64,000 nt of DNA, taken from contig CACRXP010000046.1 of assembly GCA_902702965.1 (NCBI GenBank), positions 682,709 to 746,708 on the forward strand. The letters are read 5' to 3'. Below the pieces are notes generated by a model that made no database searches, was not told the origin of the DNA, and saw only the letters and a program-made list of their open reading frames with translations. This stretch comes from Spirometra erinaceieuropaei (lineage: Eukaryota > Platyhelminthes > Cestoda > Diphyllobothriidea > Diphyllobothriidae). Shown here in pieces: positions 18,949 to 31,380 of the stretch. The number at the start of each line of letters is the position of its first letter. Position 1 is the first letter of the stretch. The position numbers and the translations under genes were made by a program.

Positions 18949-21240
18949 AGATCAGATCAGATCAGATTTATTAAGGGAAAAGTAGGCGAACGCCTTTGAA
19001 CTCCCTTTTGGTTACAATAACGTCATAAAAAAAACAATGTGTAAGGCAAGTGTGAAAAAAATTAGGTAAGTAATTACATACAACAAGCATTGGTCACTGG
19101 TATGAATTTGTCTGTGAATGCCTTCTGTGTCAAGATTGTACAAGATCCAGTACGGCAATGAATGGACCAAGTAATATCAAAGCAAGCGCATATGTGGCGG
19201 TCAGGAGATAGCGAAAATTGTAAAACGTAATGTTACTAAAATATTGGGAGTAGCATGCTTTGTAACATAAAACGTTGGATGGGACGGGTGGCACATGAGG
19301 GGGGGGGTTCGTTAGTTTCTGATGCTGTGGAGGTACATATCCCTGTACTGGTCAAGCTTTCTCTTAAATGAGTCCACGGATGAGGACAGGACGACATCCA
19401 CAGGTAGGGCGTTCCATGCCTTTACCACTCTGTGGCTGAAGTAGGACCTACTTGCGTCCAGTCTCGCTCCTGTCACACGTAGTTTCAGAGGGTGTCCTCT
19501 CAAGCTAGTAGTGGTGGCCAGCTCAAAGAAGTCGCCGGATGCGAGGCAGCAGTCCCGAACCCGTAACATTCTAAACGTCTGAATTAAGTCGCCACGGAGT
19601 TGTCTGTAGTCCAGGGGAAAGAGGTTAAGATTTGAAAGTCTGGTTTCGTAAGGTAGGTTTTTATGACCTCAGACAAGCTTGGTTGCCCGTCGTTGGACTT
19701 TTTCGAGGGTGGTACGATCCTTAACAGTCCAGGGTCTCCAGGCCTGAATGGCAAATTCTAACTGTGGGCGCACAAACATCCCGAAGACCTTGCGGAAGCA
19801 CTCTTCATCGAACTTGGCAAATGCCCGCTTGATGAAATATAAGCTGGACATTGCGGATTTCGCTGCTTTCAAGCAGTGGAATGATGGCTTTAGTGAAGAT
19901 GTTATCCACACCCCTAGGTCTTTCTGAACCTCTACCAGTGGCAGCGGTGTGTGATTTAGATAGTACGTCTGCCGGTGCGCAGAGCTGGTTCTGCCAATCC
20001 TCAGAATGCTGCATTTGGTAACATTAAATGGGAGGAGCCAGTGGCCTGACCATTTTTCGAGTCGGTCTAAGTTTGCCTGTAAATTTGCTTCATCGTCCTC
20101 GTTGCGGATGACGGTCCAAAGCTTTATATCGTCAGCAAACATGGCAATCCTGCAGTCCAATCCATGGATACAGTCATCAATATAGATGAGGAAGAGGATA
20201 GGGCCAAGAATGGAGCCCTGAGGTACTCCGCTCGTAACCGTCACCTCTGCCGAGTGCTGGCCACCAAGACGAACAGTCTGGGACCGACCGACCAAAAAGT
20301 TTTCAATCCACTTCAAAAGCTTGCCTCTTACCCCTATGCGGCTGAGCTTGTGTAGGAGACGTTGGTGTGGCACGCTGTCAAATGCCTTCTTGAAGTCTAT
20401 GTAGGCCACATGCACAACGTTTCCTTCATCAATCGCTCGGGTCCACTGTTCAAGACAGTAGAGTAGATTGGTTAAGCAGGACCTCCCTCTGCGGAAACCG
20501 TGCTGTGCATCGCACAGAAGATGATTTTGCTCTAAAAACCGCATCAGTTCGCGTTTGATTATTTGCTCCATAACTTTGCAGCATATGGAGGTGAGGCTTA
20601 CTGGTCGGTAGTTGTTTGCGGAAGCGCGACTGGCATTTTTATGAATCGGTGAAATCCACGCAGTCTTCCACTCATGAGGCAGTCTGCCTGCATCAAGAGA
20701 GGCTTGAAAGAGGACGCTCAGAGGTTCTGCCAATTCTGTGGCTAATTCCTTCAGCAACTTTGCGGGTATTTCGTCAGGACCGGGCGAAGTCCCTTCTTTT
20801 AGCTTCAGTAATTCCTGTTGAACAATAGGTTTTGTGAGAACCACTGAGTCAATTGTCGGGACATTGTCCACATTACAGTTATCAGTGGGTACAGCGACTT
20901 CTCTCGTAAACACCGACTGAAAGAACCTGGACAGATGTTCAGCCTTTTCGTCGTCCTTGTAAAGTTCAACGCCATCATCAGTTTTTAGCATAGGGATGGG
21001 ATCCCTGTTGCGAGTACTTTGTCTTATGTAGTTGAAGAAAAGCTTTGGGTTTTCTCCTGCACAGTTTAAAAGGTTACCCTCGAAGTCTTGGCGGGCTTTG
21101 TAAACAAGGCACTTTACCCTATTCCGCTGAGCCTTATACCTATTTCTTGATTCAGTTGTCTTGTCCCTAAGATATGCTTTCCACAGCTTTTGCTTACGGT
21201 TTACTTCAACTTTTAGTGAACCCACAAAATAGCTAAAATA
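18949..21240 (-). mobile_element. CR1-like LINE, 5'-truncated, with (TCTGA)n 3' end
   Basis: A non-LTR retrotransposon on the minus strand. It carries most of the reverse transcriptase ORF (21225 down to 19312), then about 340 bases of 3' untranslated sequence ending AATAAA and about four TCTGA units (plus-strand ATCAGATCAGATC near 18955). Simple tandem 3' ends instead of poly(A) are usual for CR1-type elements. The endonuclease domain is missing, so the copy is 5'-truncated near 21240. The ORF is damaged by a single stop codon, suggesting a young copy. Confidence 0.88.
19312..21225 (-). pseudogene. CR1-like reverse transcriptase with one premature stop
   Basis: The 518 residues before the stop carry all RT landmarks: GPDEIPAKLLKELATELAEP (fingers), NNYRPVSLTS, QHGFRRGRSCLTNL, VAYIDFKKAFDSVPHQRLL (catalytic Asp), SGVPQGSILGPILFLIYIDD and MFADDIKLW (the A/FADD catalytic pair). 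QKDLGVW and the thumb follow. A TGA at 19669-19671 interrupts. The same frame then continues GHKNLPYETRLSNL and, further on, the C-terminal signature WNALPVDVV...SFKRKLD to the natural stop at 19312. A single CGA-to-TGA type change would explain the break. Catalytic residues are intact. Confidence 0.9.
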
Positions 21241-21599
21241 GCTTCGTGTTCTATGGATATTCTGGGTCTCTGTTTCGAATCAGCCACCTATTAAACACTA
21301 AAGTGCCTTTCTGTCATTATTTAGGCAAATAACCTAATTACATGCAAAACGTCGAGGCTACCAAAAATGTATATAGTGTACATATTTTTAGAGCGTGATT
21401 CCTGGGAGGAGTACACGCCGAACATTTTAAAAGTTACCGAGAACTTTAGCCGCCAAATAAAAAAGAAGTGAATTGAGGCAAAAACGAGGTAGATGAGGGG
21501 GATTGCACGACCGAATGCAGATGCCTTACAAATGGATACCAGCCAAATGTAGACATGACCTAAGACAACCTAGCCAATACGCAACGAAACAGAAAGCAC

Positions 21600-22150
21600 C
21601 TCGACCGTGAAGTTCCTGGAGGATCAGAGCTTATTGCTGCGTAGCCAACACGGTTTCAGTCAAAATTGTGATTTCGGGTGGGCAGTGCACTCGTGCGCTG
21701 CGGAGGGAGTGGTGCTGATATCATTAACATTGATCACAAGAAGGCCTTCAGTCTAATTCAGATTTCCGAAGGCGGAATATAAGCAATCTACCATCTCGGA
21801 CGGCAAAGTTCCTTATAAGAAAGTTGCAAACTGTATATGTTGGTCCCACGAAGTCAAGAGCTATCGCTATTTCAAGTAGTTCCCCTCAGGATCGGTTCAT
21901 TAATCTTCCTGGTCTACACCAACAACTGTATCGATTACCTGGGTTAAAGTACCATCATGTTTATTCCCTATGTTAAGCCATGAATGGTTATCAGGGCTGA
22001 GTGAGCTATTCACGTACTCCGGGAAAGACTGAGCCAACTTAGCAGCTGGTCCGCTAGCTGGCATCTGAAATTTAGTGCTGGTAAGTGTACGTGTCCTAGG
22101 ACTCTGTAGAAAAAGGTATAACAAAGAAGATGACCCTTTCCCATGCGTTC
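21600..22150 (+). mobile_element. Highly decayed CR1-like RT fragment, plus strand
   Basis: Shifting plus frames give SQHGFSQNC near 21.65 kb, GSLIFLVYTNNCIDYLG near 21.9 kb (compare GPxLFLIYIxDC) and LSQLSSWSASWHLKFSAGKC near 22.05 kb. The last piece matches LNRLSSWSARWHLNFNVDRC in the fragment at 26.1 kb. Many stops are present. Confidence 0.55.
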
Positions 22151-22784
22151 TCGCAGAACAGCCTCTTTTAAATGTTGAGGCACGGAAGGCCTTGGACGTT
22201 CTAATTGCCTCCTCTCACAAATCATGGTCACAATGTTCAAAGACTGTTAACCAGGTGAAACCGCATTTGAGCATATCGATAAAGAAGACTTGTGGAACAT
22301 TCCACGTAAAGTATCGTCTGCAGTCCCGGTGTCCTGCCTCAGGGAAGACTATTTAGCATTGATTTATTTCGTTAACTGTAGCTCTTTTTGACCAAAGGAA
22401 CCCCCTTAAGCTAATTATTTTCTGCAGTTCATGTCCAGTTTTCCGTCAGTGGACATGCAAATAATAGGCAGCGCAGTAGTTACACTGAAATATGCGCAAA
22501 CACAGAAGACAGAGCATCCAATCTAACTTCATTTTACTCAGAGATGAGTAGTTCAGTTTACTTCACTGAGCCTTTAAGCACTTTGCTCACATCGTATCAC
22601 GCAGGACTCTGCACATAGGAAGTAAGTGCGCTGACATCGATCGAGTAATCCACAAGAAAGTGAAGGAGACTCTGGGGAAAATTTTAATTTCCCATCGCCG
22701 AAGCACGTTTCGCGACATATACCTGTCAGGGTTATTTTGGAAGCCCTCCGTCGATGGAGAAATCCCAATACCTACTGGAAATAT

Positions 22785-23790
22785 AGTAATACGAATTGTA
22801 TTCAATGTCAATTTATAGGTATTGTGAGAGAAAGATTAAGTGCAAATCCATCCAGCAGTGAAAAACTGCTGATATGGAAATAAAGAGGATGGTGTTTTGT
22901 ATAGTTTGGAGTGTTCAGGAGAAAGAAAAACAACTAATCATGAAATGACGACAGTCAAGAAAGGGAGGGATAGCACTGCATCGGATATTTTCAGCTGTCA
23001 TTTTTTTCATGAGGTTGGGACCGAACCGAACAAAAGCACTGAGGAACAGTTAATGCTGCTGGCTGAAGAAATTGCTCCTGGCGAGTCCGGCCATACATCT
23101 CAGAGACCACGAGCGCCATCGCTACGTTAGATTCAATGCGAAAAACGAGTAATCGTTCTCTGAAACAAAAAAAATAATTTTGCAGAATGTTTGAACTCCT
23201 GGGCCCTTTATTCCAAATAACAATTGTGTTAACAGAAAAGAACCGACAAATTTAACTGTACGTGCCGGAGGACGAAATAAAAAGACCTCACTGTGACAGT
23301 TACGTTGGGGTGAACAGATGTTTTAAATTAGTGGGCGGATTGAACGTACGATTATTGTAAAGTTTAAACAGTAAAATTTCCCTTTTGTAATGTATGAAAT
23401 CACAAGGGATCAAGACCTGCAAGCCGACAACGCCCTTGGTACGACAAATTCCAGTGCTCCGGGGTCAAAACTCTCTTGGTAAAAATATGTTGGACGGATT
23501 CTATTTTCTTGCGCCCAGAAGTACGCATAAGGCTAAAAAACGAACAGGAATTCAGGCCAGATCTAGCGTATATGATATAAAGGCCCGTCCTCATATCGCT
23601 GATTTTAAAGATTCGGAGGATAAACACGGTCATTCTACATACTTTGGAGACCATCAGACACAGTGCTCCGAAAGTCCGTGATTTGACCTCCCTGATAGTA
23701 AAGGAAAACTCCTTCACGCCTAGCCTTGGATATTGGCGCAATTTGTAAGGGGTAAATTCAGAGGTTGTTTGTGGCGGCATATTCAGAGAC
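22785..23790 (-). mobile_element. LINE-C 3' fragment (RT C-terminus and 3' UTR)
   Basis: LINE-C is my working name for a family with four minus-strand 3' ends in this window. Here 23400-23780 encodes the RT tail with SGRKKIESVQHIFTKRVLTP and NLSYQGRCRLAGLDPL. The 3' untranslated part (22785-23300) matches 60.7-61.2 kb over several hundred bases, for example GAAATAAAG...ATGGTGTTTTG and GTCAAGAAAGGGAGGG. No other coding part remains. Confidence 0.7.
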
Positions 23791-24169
23791 GTCCTCAGAC
23801 GCTGGGTTGCAATCCAATTAGATAAAAATGAGAGGTGCTTGATGGGGGTATACGCTCATTTGTCTATAATCCAAATGATAAAGGTTAAGGTTTAGCATGC
23901 GGCTTCCTGTATCAAAGGGCTTTAATTCTTCATCATTTTAGAGACCTTTTCACATTTTGCCTTCGGCGTTCAAGGTCTTTCGGCCGGAATGGCGCACTCA
24001 AAATGCAAAAATATTTCAAAGGACTGCACAGGGAATTGTACAGTGAGGCTGTCAATTCGCCGACGTGACATAGATATGGACTTAATTCAGTCTTGCTAGT
24101 GGCACAAGAAACCCAAACCTTGCATCGACAAACCGATTAAATTATGCTACAGTAGGACACGTATCAGCT

Positions 24170-24810
24170 CCTGGTTAAGTGTTTTTTCTATGATTTTGAA
24201 GCAGATTGGGATGAGGCTTGTAGGTCTACAACCGTTTGCGTAGATCTTGTTGCCGCTATTATTTTCTGGTGAAATCCGCGAGGATTCCAAATTGGTGAGG
24301 GGACGCCCCGCTTGAATGGGGCTTAGAAAAGCGTTGAAAGCGGTTTGGCCAGTTCGTCAGCGAGCACTTTCGGCAGTTTGGAGGGTATGTCATCTGGACC
24401 CTGTAACTTTGACTTACTCAAATTCAAAAACTTTTCACAAACAGATGTTGTGGCACCGATGGTTTTTATAGCTGCTTCATTACCCACAATGAGGAAGTTA
24501 TTTGTTTGAAACCCGTTTTACTGGAGAAACGAGATGCGAAGAACTACTTACTTGTTCTGCCTGGTCACTTTCAGTAATGTCCACAAACGTTTTCTCTTTT
24601 TAACACTGGGACCATCTGCTTATTTTTCAACTTGAGTTTGGTGTAACTGAAGGATACTTTTGGTTTATCTACGGTGCGTTCCATGATCCTTGTTTTATGT
24701 TCTATTCGCCATCTGAGGATATTTGACCTTGTTAAGTTCAGCGTTCGGCAAAATTCTGCGTGGTGCAACGGATATTTCAGACTGTACCTGAATCTCTGCA
24801 TGGGAAGCTA
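24170..24810 (-). mobile_element. CR1-like LINE fragment, minus strand
   Basis: Minus-strand reading gives DKPKVSFSYTKLKLKNKQMV near 24.6 kb (the region before the RT fingers) and GPDDIPSKLPKVLADELAKP near 24.38 kb (compare GPDEIPAKLLKELATELAEP in the 19-21 kb element). Stops and frame changes are frequent. Its 5' end faces the 5' end of the plus-strand fragment that begins near 24950. Confidence 0.6.
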
Positions 24811-24949
24811 CTCGCTGTCGTTTCCTTTTCCCAGCTCACTGATTGCTCGTCACTACACAATCATCAGTAATTAGGCATTAAATACTACATTCCTGCAGGA
24901 AGCGACTAGTCGGCCTGCCTTATTAACTAAGGACCTGAAGAAACATTTA

Positions 24950-26430
24950 CAAAAGAAAAGTAGAAGATGGAGGATATTCACGGGAACTAGGTACCAGTGC
25001 AACTCGAAAAATTTCGTCGTCAGCGGAATGCAGTCAAAAAATGCAGCCGTCAGGCATGGAATGAGTATGAATTCAAAATTGTCCGACAGGTTGAACAGAA
25101 GCCCCAAGATTTTATTTTACTCTATTATCAGTAGACTGAAAACAAGGACCCGGTCGCAGTATGGAAGGATGACAATGATGTAGAAATTGTTGAAAACAGG
25201 AGACAGCCGAACACTTGCGAAGGGTACTTTGCCTCGGTTTACGCCAGAAAAACGGACTTGGGAGTCGTAATGTCAACAATACTATCAGGACCGCTGGTCG
25301 CGTGCTTGCATTCATACCCTTTCCGATATCCCTCGTGGAAACGGAGCTACAAAATCTCAAAGATGCGAAGTCGTCGGGTACGGACAATATGCCAGCCAAA
25401 TTCTTGAAGGAATTGGCCAACGAACTCTCCAAACTATTAGCACACATCTTCCGTTCGACATTCGAGTTAAGGAGGCTGTCATCTAAAGAGAAAACAGCAA
25501 ATATCTACCCGACATACAAGGGTGGGACTCGCACAATTACCGGCCTGTCAGTCTCACCTTCATCTGCTGTCAGATAGTGGAAGTCATGCTTAAGAAAGCA
25601 ATAATAGGGTTCCTAGAGCAGAAATACTCTTTCTCAGCGCTGCAGCACGGCTTCAGACAGAACCCCTCGTGCTTTTCCAGTTTATTGCCTTGGAGTGCAA
25701 AATGAACTCGAGCATTTGAGAAGGATGGTATGGTCGATGCAATCTACACAGACTTCAAGGTGGTGTTTGACAGCGCCTTACACGAACGCCTAATCTACCA
25801 ACTGTCTGAAATCGGGATCAGAGGAAAGTTGCTGACATGGAGCGCAGATTTTCTTACAGAGAGATTGTAAACCGTGTGCGTTGATGCCTCAAAGTCAACT
25901 CCTACCCACGTTTTAAATGATGTTCCCCAGCGCTCAGTCATTGGGCCGTTACTAATTTTTATTTATATTAGCGACTGCGTTGTTGACCTGGGGTGCAGTT
26001 CCGTCATGTTTGCTGACGATGTTAAGTTGTGCAGAGCCATCATATCTGACGCATACAGGTACGCACTTCAACACAGTCTCAACCGCCTGAGCAGTTGGTC
26101 AGCTCGTTGGCACCTCAATTTTAATGTTGACAGATGTGTGATCCTGAGACTTCACAGCAAATGGATCAGTAAGAATGATGATTCCTTTTAATACTTGCTT
26201 AAAGGACAGCTCCTTGCAAATGTTGTGGAACAGTAAGATTTTGGCGTCCTGATGGCCCCCTCCCCTAGACAATCGTCACAGTGTCAAAGGGCTATCAAAC
26301 GTGCGATAAGGGTGTTAATCGCGCTGCGGCTGTGGTTCTGCCTGAAACTGTCTAATCCTTTAAGTGCAGACTAGACGCTTATTTGCCGAGAAACTACTAT
26401 ACAACTAATCACGATTATGTCAGTGGCGGC
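24950..26430 (+). mobile_element. CR1-like LINE fragment, plus strand, decayed
   Basis: Plus frames in order: KFRRQRNAVKKCSRQAWNEY near 25.01 kb, TELQNLKDAKSSGTDNMPAK near 25.35 kb, LQHGFRQNPSCFS near 25.65 kb, TDFKVVFDSALHERLIYQLS near 25.75 kb, NDVPQRSVIGPLLIFIYISD near 25.92 kb, MFADDVKLC near 26.0 kb and SSWSARWHLNFNVDRC near 26.1 kb. A C-terminal remnant (LPETV...FKCRLDAYLPRNYY) lies near 26.33-26.40 kb. The order is collinear with the element at 19-21 kb. Multiple stops make it non-functional. Confidence 0.75.
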
Positions 26431-27036
26431 ATTTTGCGCCTGGCTCACATATATCGATAAATTTTGAATTTCCAGAATTGCTGACGCAATAGTTGATTCA
26501 ATTGCTGTTTTTGAATATGGGTAGGGAGCTCAAGGGCGAAAGCCTCATTCCTTTAATTAACTGAGTTAAACTAACTTAGCTGGCGCAATACTATTTGTAT
26601 ATTTTCACTTATTCGTTTGCTTGAATTTTCGTTAATATCTTCCCTGCTATAATGTCATAATTAATTTTTTCTTTCAATGTCGCGACCCCCTCTTATTTTG
26701 TTAGCTTGCTAGTTTGTTAGCACCACTGGACTAGGGTTGCGGAGCGCGTCGGTTCCCGCGGATGCTGGTTTTAAATTTGAAGATAAGTGAATGATATTAT
26801 TTTAAGTGGTTTTTCTGTGAGACCTAACGATTTTAGTACCTGTTTTTTGGTTGAATTTCCCTTAATACAGGCCTCTTCTCTAAGAACTACCTGTTGCCAT
26901 CTCCTTTCGAGTTTTGCTAGTCTATGCCCGTTGTTCACTAATCGCACTCTGCAATTCTCATTTTGTGCATCCGATTTCTCTCTAACTGTTGTAATTTATT
27001 TTTACATCGTTAGCCCCTAGCTGAAATTCAGTCAAC

Positions 27037-28663
27037 TTGTCTGCCAGAAGTTTTCTTAATCACAAATGGCCTGGAGACAAGATGAGACAAGATGGTCGAC
27101 GTAAGCTCTCGGCTCTTGAAAGTAAACATGGCTTCACTAAACGTAAGTCAGAAGCTTTACCTAAATCTAAGTCAGATGTTATTAGTAGTCAGTCGTCACC
27201 CGTTGTAATTGGTCGGCAGCTTAATCTGTCTGCACTTGACCACTGCAATGACTTTATGCTAAAGTTTGGCTCTTTGCTGACAATTCTTGGACATTTATTC
27301 GACGGGAACATCTCCGATATTCCCTCTGAAGATTGTAGGTGTCTCGACTAACTTGTTCACCTGATCGCCAGTGAATTTAGTGATAGACAGAAGCGTTCTT
27401 ACAACTTCCTGCTAAAAAAATGTTCCTCGATCTGCTCGGCCAATTGATGTTGCGACCGGTTTCCTGTATTCATGTGGTTTCAACTATAAAATAGCTGATG
27501 CCAAACGATTGTCCTCCCGTAGTACAAATCCACCCATCTTAGTCAAATTGTTTTCATCAATCGAAGTTGACACAATCTTTACTCATCGAGAGCGTGTCAC
27601 TGCGTACCTAGAAAAGGCAAAATTTTTCCTTTGTCATGATCTTACTCCTATGAAGCGTAGAATCGGGTCGCTATTCTCACGTAAACCCACTGCTTCTCAG
27701 TCTAATGCTCCCCAACTCGGTCATAATACAAGTGGCCGTAAGGATTCAGCTTCTCCTACTCCTGCGACATCTGACTCCCTCCTTCCTCTTTCTCCTACAT
27801 CTCCATCTCACTCAAGCCACTTGACGCATTTGGCTGCCCCTAAACTTGCAACAGCAGCAGCAGCCCCATTTGTCGTTTCGTATCCTCCGGAGAGTCCCGC
27901 TGAGACACATGAAAATTCGTCTACATCGGCTAGACCGATAACTTCTATTGTCCAACTGGGTGCTGTAAGGTCTACAGCTAAGTCACCCGTGGCTTGGCGT
28001 CAGAACGGTGAGACTCGAAAATTGAATCAGACTCCGACCCAAAAGATAGGTAGTACAGTTCCGTTTAGGGGTACGACGCCTTCTCTTAGATCTAACAGGT
28101 CTGTTCAGCCCAGCGCGTCTACAAACCCCGCAGCTCCAATTATATCCTCGAATAATTCTCTGTCTTGCGTACCGGTTACTTATCAAAGCCCTACTATATA
28201 TCCAGCAAATAATTCATACATGAATTGCCCTAAATCATTTATGCCCCAACCTAGTTCAGGCTTCCCAAAACTTAAGGCCAATTGCTCTCAGGTACGTCAA
28301 CCTATCTCCTTTGACTTCCAATCTAGACCTGGTTTCCCACCATATCCTTCTTTTAGTGGCCCTCCCTCACCCATTAGCCCCTACTTTCCTTCTAGCCTCC
28401 CTCCTCCTCCCCTTCCTCCATTATTTAACTACCAACAAGTCTATCCATGTTCTAACTCCCCTAGCATTCCAATGTTTGAAAACTATATCCCCACCTCCTT
28501 TAGGTCTCATACTCAGCCTTCTCTTGCTGACTCCCCATACGTCAATCACTCTAAATTAACTGGTACTTATTCTCCAAGCGTCATTAATTCACATCTTACA
28601 TATCCGCCTCCACATTTTTTTAAAATACCGTCGCAAATAGCATTGCCGTTCGAAACACATTAG
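27037..28663 (+). pseudogene. LINE ORF1 protein, broken
   Basis: The N-terminal part (27037-27351) has a short helix-forming stretch, LNLSALDHCNDFMLKFGSLL, and ends at a stop. The reading frame resumes after a shift near 27.4-27.5 kb. There it reads KRLSSRSTNPPILVKLFSSI followed by KAKFFLCHDLTPMKR, the conserved core of ORF1 proteins in flatworm CR1-like elements. The rest (about 27680-28663) is a long Pro/Ser-rich tail with PPP runs. ORF1 proteins bind the element's RNA; here it would be truncated. Confidence 0.75.
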
Positions 28664-31380
28664 ATATTATATTATTGAATGCCAGGTCAGTTATAAACAA
28701 GATGGCCCAAATCAGAGCCATTGCTCTGGAAATGACGCCTGATATTATATGTGTAACAGAATCTTGGACTCATTCTCTAATTCTTGACTCTGCCCTTCTC
28801 ATAGATGACTTCGATTTTTACCGCCAAGACCGCACGACTAGGCGTGGGGGTGGTTGTCTTCTTTATCTTAAATCCTACCTAAAGCACTCTCCCTATTACT
28901 TGGATGTTTCCCCATTCACGGGAAACTTCTGCTTTGCATCTGTTATTCTCTCGCCGCAAAGAAAGGCAATTATTGGCTGTATCTACAATCCCCCAAATTC
29001 TTTAGTCAGCGATGATACTCAACTCTGTGAAATCTTTAAATTAATTTCGGAAGCTGCTTTCGATGTTAAAATAATCACTCGGGGTTTTACCCTTCCTGAA
29101 ATAGACTGGGTTTCCAATAGCTGCCCACCCAGATTCCAGCCCTTTCAAGATATTGTCAATTTTTCTAATTGGTCCCAACTGGTGCGCTCTCCAACAAGAG
29201 ATAATCACATTTTAGATCTAATCTTTACCAATGACATTGCTCCTCTTTCTGTTGCTTTAAAAAAGGACCTCTTTGACAGTGACCACGTATTAATTCATTG
29301 TTGCCTACCGCTTGCCTTTTCAAAAAAGACAAGAGCCGTTCGGACTTACATGAACAACGACTGCGTAGATAACGATTTAATAAATAACTATATTAGATCT
29401 TTGGATTGGTGTGGCTTCCTCACTTGTAGCGATGCAACCATTCTTCGTGATGTCATGTCCAATGTTTCCAAGGACATTCTAGAGTTTGTGCCGCGTAGAT
29501 ATCTCAAGCCTAATTCTTCAGATTCCCTTGTTCCTCATTTTCTTCAGAACAGACTAAAAAAGTTGAGGCGAGAACTGCGTGACCCATCCACTAGTTCCTT
29601 ATCTGTTCATCTTAGAATCACAGAGATATTTGAGATGGCCTCAAGGATGCGCCGAGCGCGCGACAGGCAAAGAGAATCAATTGCTGTCAGTGGTTCGAAC
29701 CCTGGCAAATCCGTCGCTAACATCTTCCGTCATCGGTCCTCCTCTAAGCGTGGTCATGAACTTCCACCCATGCTAAATGATAACAAAGTCTTCCTCACCG
29801 ATGACACTGACAAGGCGGAGTTGTTTAGTGCTTTCTTTGCAAAACACCTTGCTACCGAGTCCGATCCGGTCCCTTTCTTTCGATCACTTTCAGATAGGAC
29901 ACTGAGTACAATTGATGTCTCCTCAGATCTCATTAAGAAACACATAAGCCGTTTGAAATACTCACACTGCTCTGGAACGGACGAGATTCCGAATTCGATT
30001 ATTAAACAAGCGTCCGACCTTCCCATATTGCTCAGTCATTTATTCTCGGTTTATATTTTAAAAGGATCCTTTCCTGAAACATGGAAAACGTCAATTACCA
30101 TTTCCGTTTTCAAGTCAGGATCTCGGTCCGATGTTAATAACTATCGGGGCGTGCACTAAACGCCGTCTGTAGCAAAACTTCTTGAAAGGATTATTTTCAA
30201 TGAAATTCTTGACTTCTGTCTAGCTAATCGGCTTCTGAGCTCTAGTCAGCATGGATTTTTACCTGAACGATCCTGCGAAACATGCCACTTGGCTTTTCTT
30301 AATCTAATCACTTCTCTTCGTAATGAGCGGCAGTCAGTGGTTGTTATTTACTTTGATCTTAGCAAAGCCCTTGACAAAGTGCCCCATAGACGTCTTTTAG
30401 TAAAATTGGAAGCCCTCGGCATCCGGCCGCCTCTACTCGACTTGATCAGGTCCTATCTGTCCAACCGACATCAGAAAGTCATGGTCGGTAATAGCTACTC
30501 GACACCCCACTCGATCACGAGTGGCGTACTTCAAGGAACGGTTCTGGGCCCGCTACTCTTCCTTCTGTACATCAATGATATTTCGACTGAACTCGGAAAT
30601 TCGCAAACTTTTAGTTATGCCGATGACCTCAAGTGTGTTTACTCATACTCTAAGGACACCGCAAATGTTTGTGTTGAAAAAATTAATGCCGATTTACTAC
30701 GCTTAAGCAGATGGGGTTCGACATTGCAAATGGAGTTTTTATCATCCAAGTGTAGTTTCATGTCTTTTGGTCCTACCAAACTTCCTGGTCCCATAATTTT
30801 TCAGAATAACCCACTCTCAGAATGCCTCACCATAAAGGACCTAGGTCTAAGTTATACAAATAAACTTGCTTTATCACCTCATGCAGATAGAATCTCTGCC
30901 AAAGCCGCGCAGATATGTGGATTCATATCGCATAATTTTTTCCTTCCGGAAATGAAGCTAAGACTATATCAAATGTTTGTTCTTCCAGTCCTCGAATATT
31001 GCTGTCCTTTCTTCGGCTTAATGAACGCCTGTGACCGTAATAAGATCGAAAATGTTCAGAGGGTTTTCACCCGGAAACTGTTCTCTCAAGCTTCGTCCAG
31101 TATTTCTTATACTCAGAGATGTCAGCTGGCGAACATGAAGTTTTTGTGGGTAAGAAGACGCGAAGCTGGCCTTTGCTTCCTTTTTCGCATCAACTCTAGC
31201 TCCAGTCTTCCGCACATTGACACTCTCACTCCGAGAGATCGGTCTTATGCCACGCGCAACTCCTGCATGGTGATTCCGCCGCCTCTTTGTACTACATCTA
31301 AGCGCTCCCTCTTCTTTGCTTCTAAATATGCCTTCCCTTGGAATAATCTTCCGCCTGAAATTAGATTATCGCCTAAGTAA
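28660..31380 (+). pseudogene. LINE ORF2: APE endonuclease and reverse transcriptase, one internal stop
   Basis: The frame is open from before the ORF1 stop (overlapping ORF1) and reads LLNARSVINKM at the APE start. ICVTESW, RGGGCLLYLKSYL and DSDHVLIH follow. The APE motif normally reading GDFN is here RGFT (near 29080), losing an Asp and an Asn needed for catalysis. The RT part has SHCSGTDEIPNSIIKQ, NNYR, then a TAA at 30157-30159. It continues in the same frame with QHGFLPERSCETCH, VIYFDLSKALDKVPHRRLL, SGVLQGTVLGPLLFLLYIND and SYADDLK. The C-terminus includes ENVQRVFTRKLF. RT catalytic Asps are intact. Confidence 0.88.
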
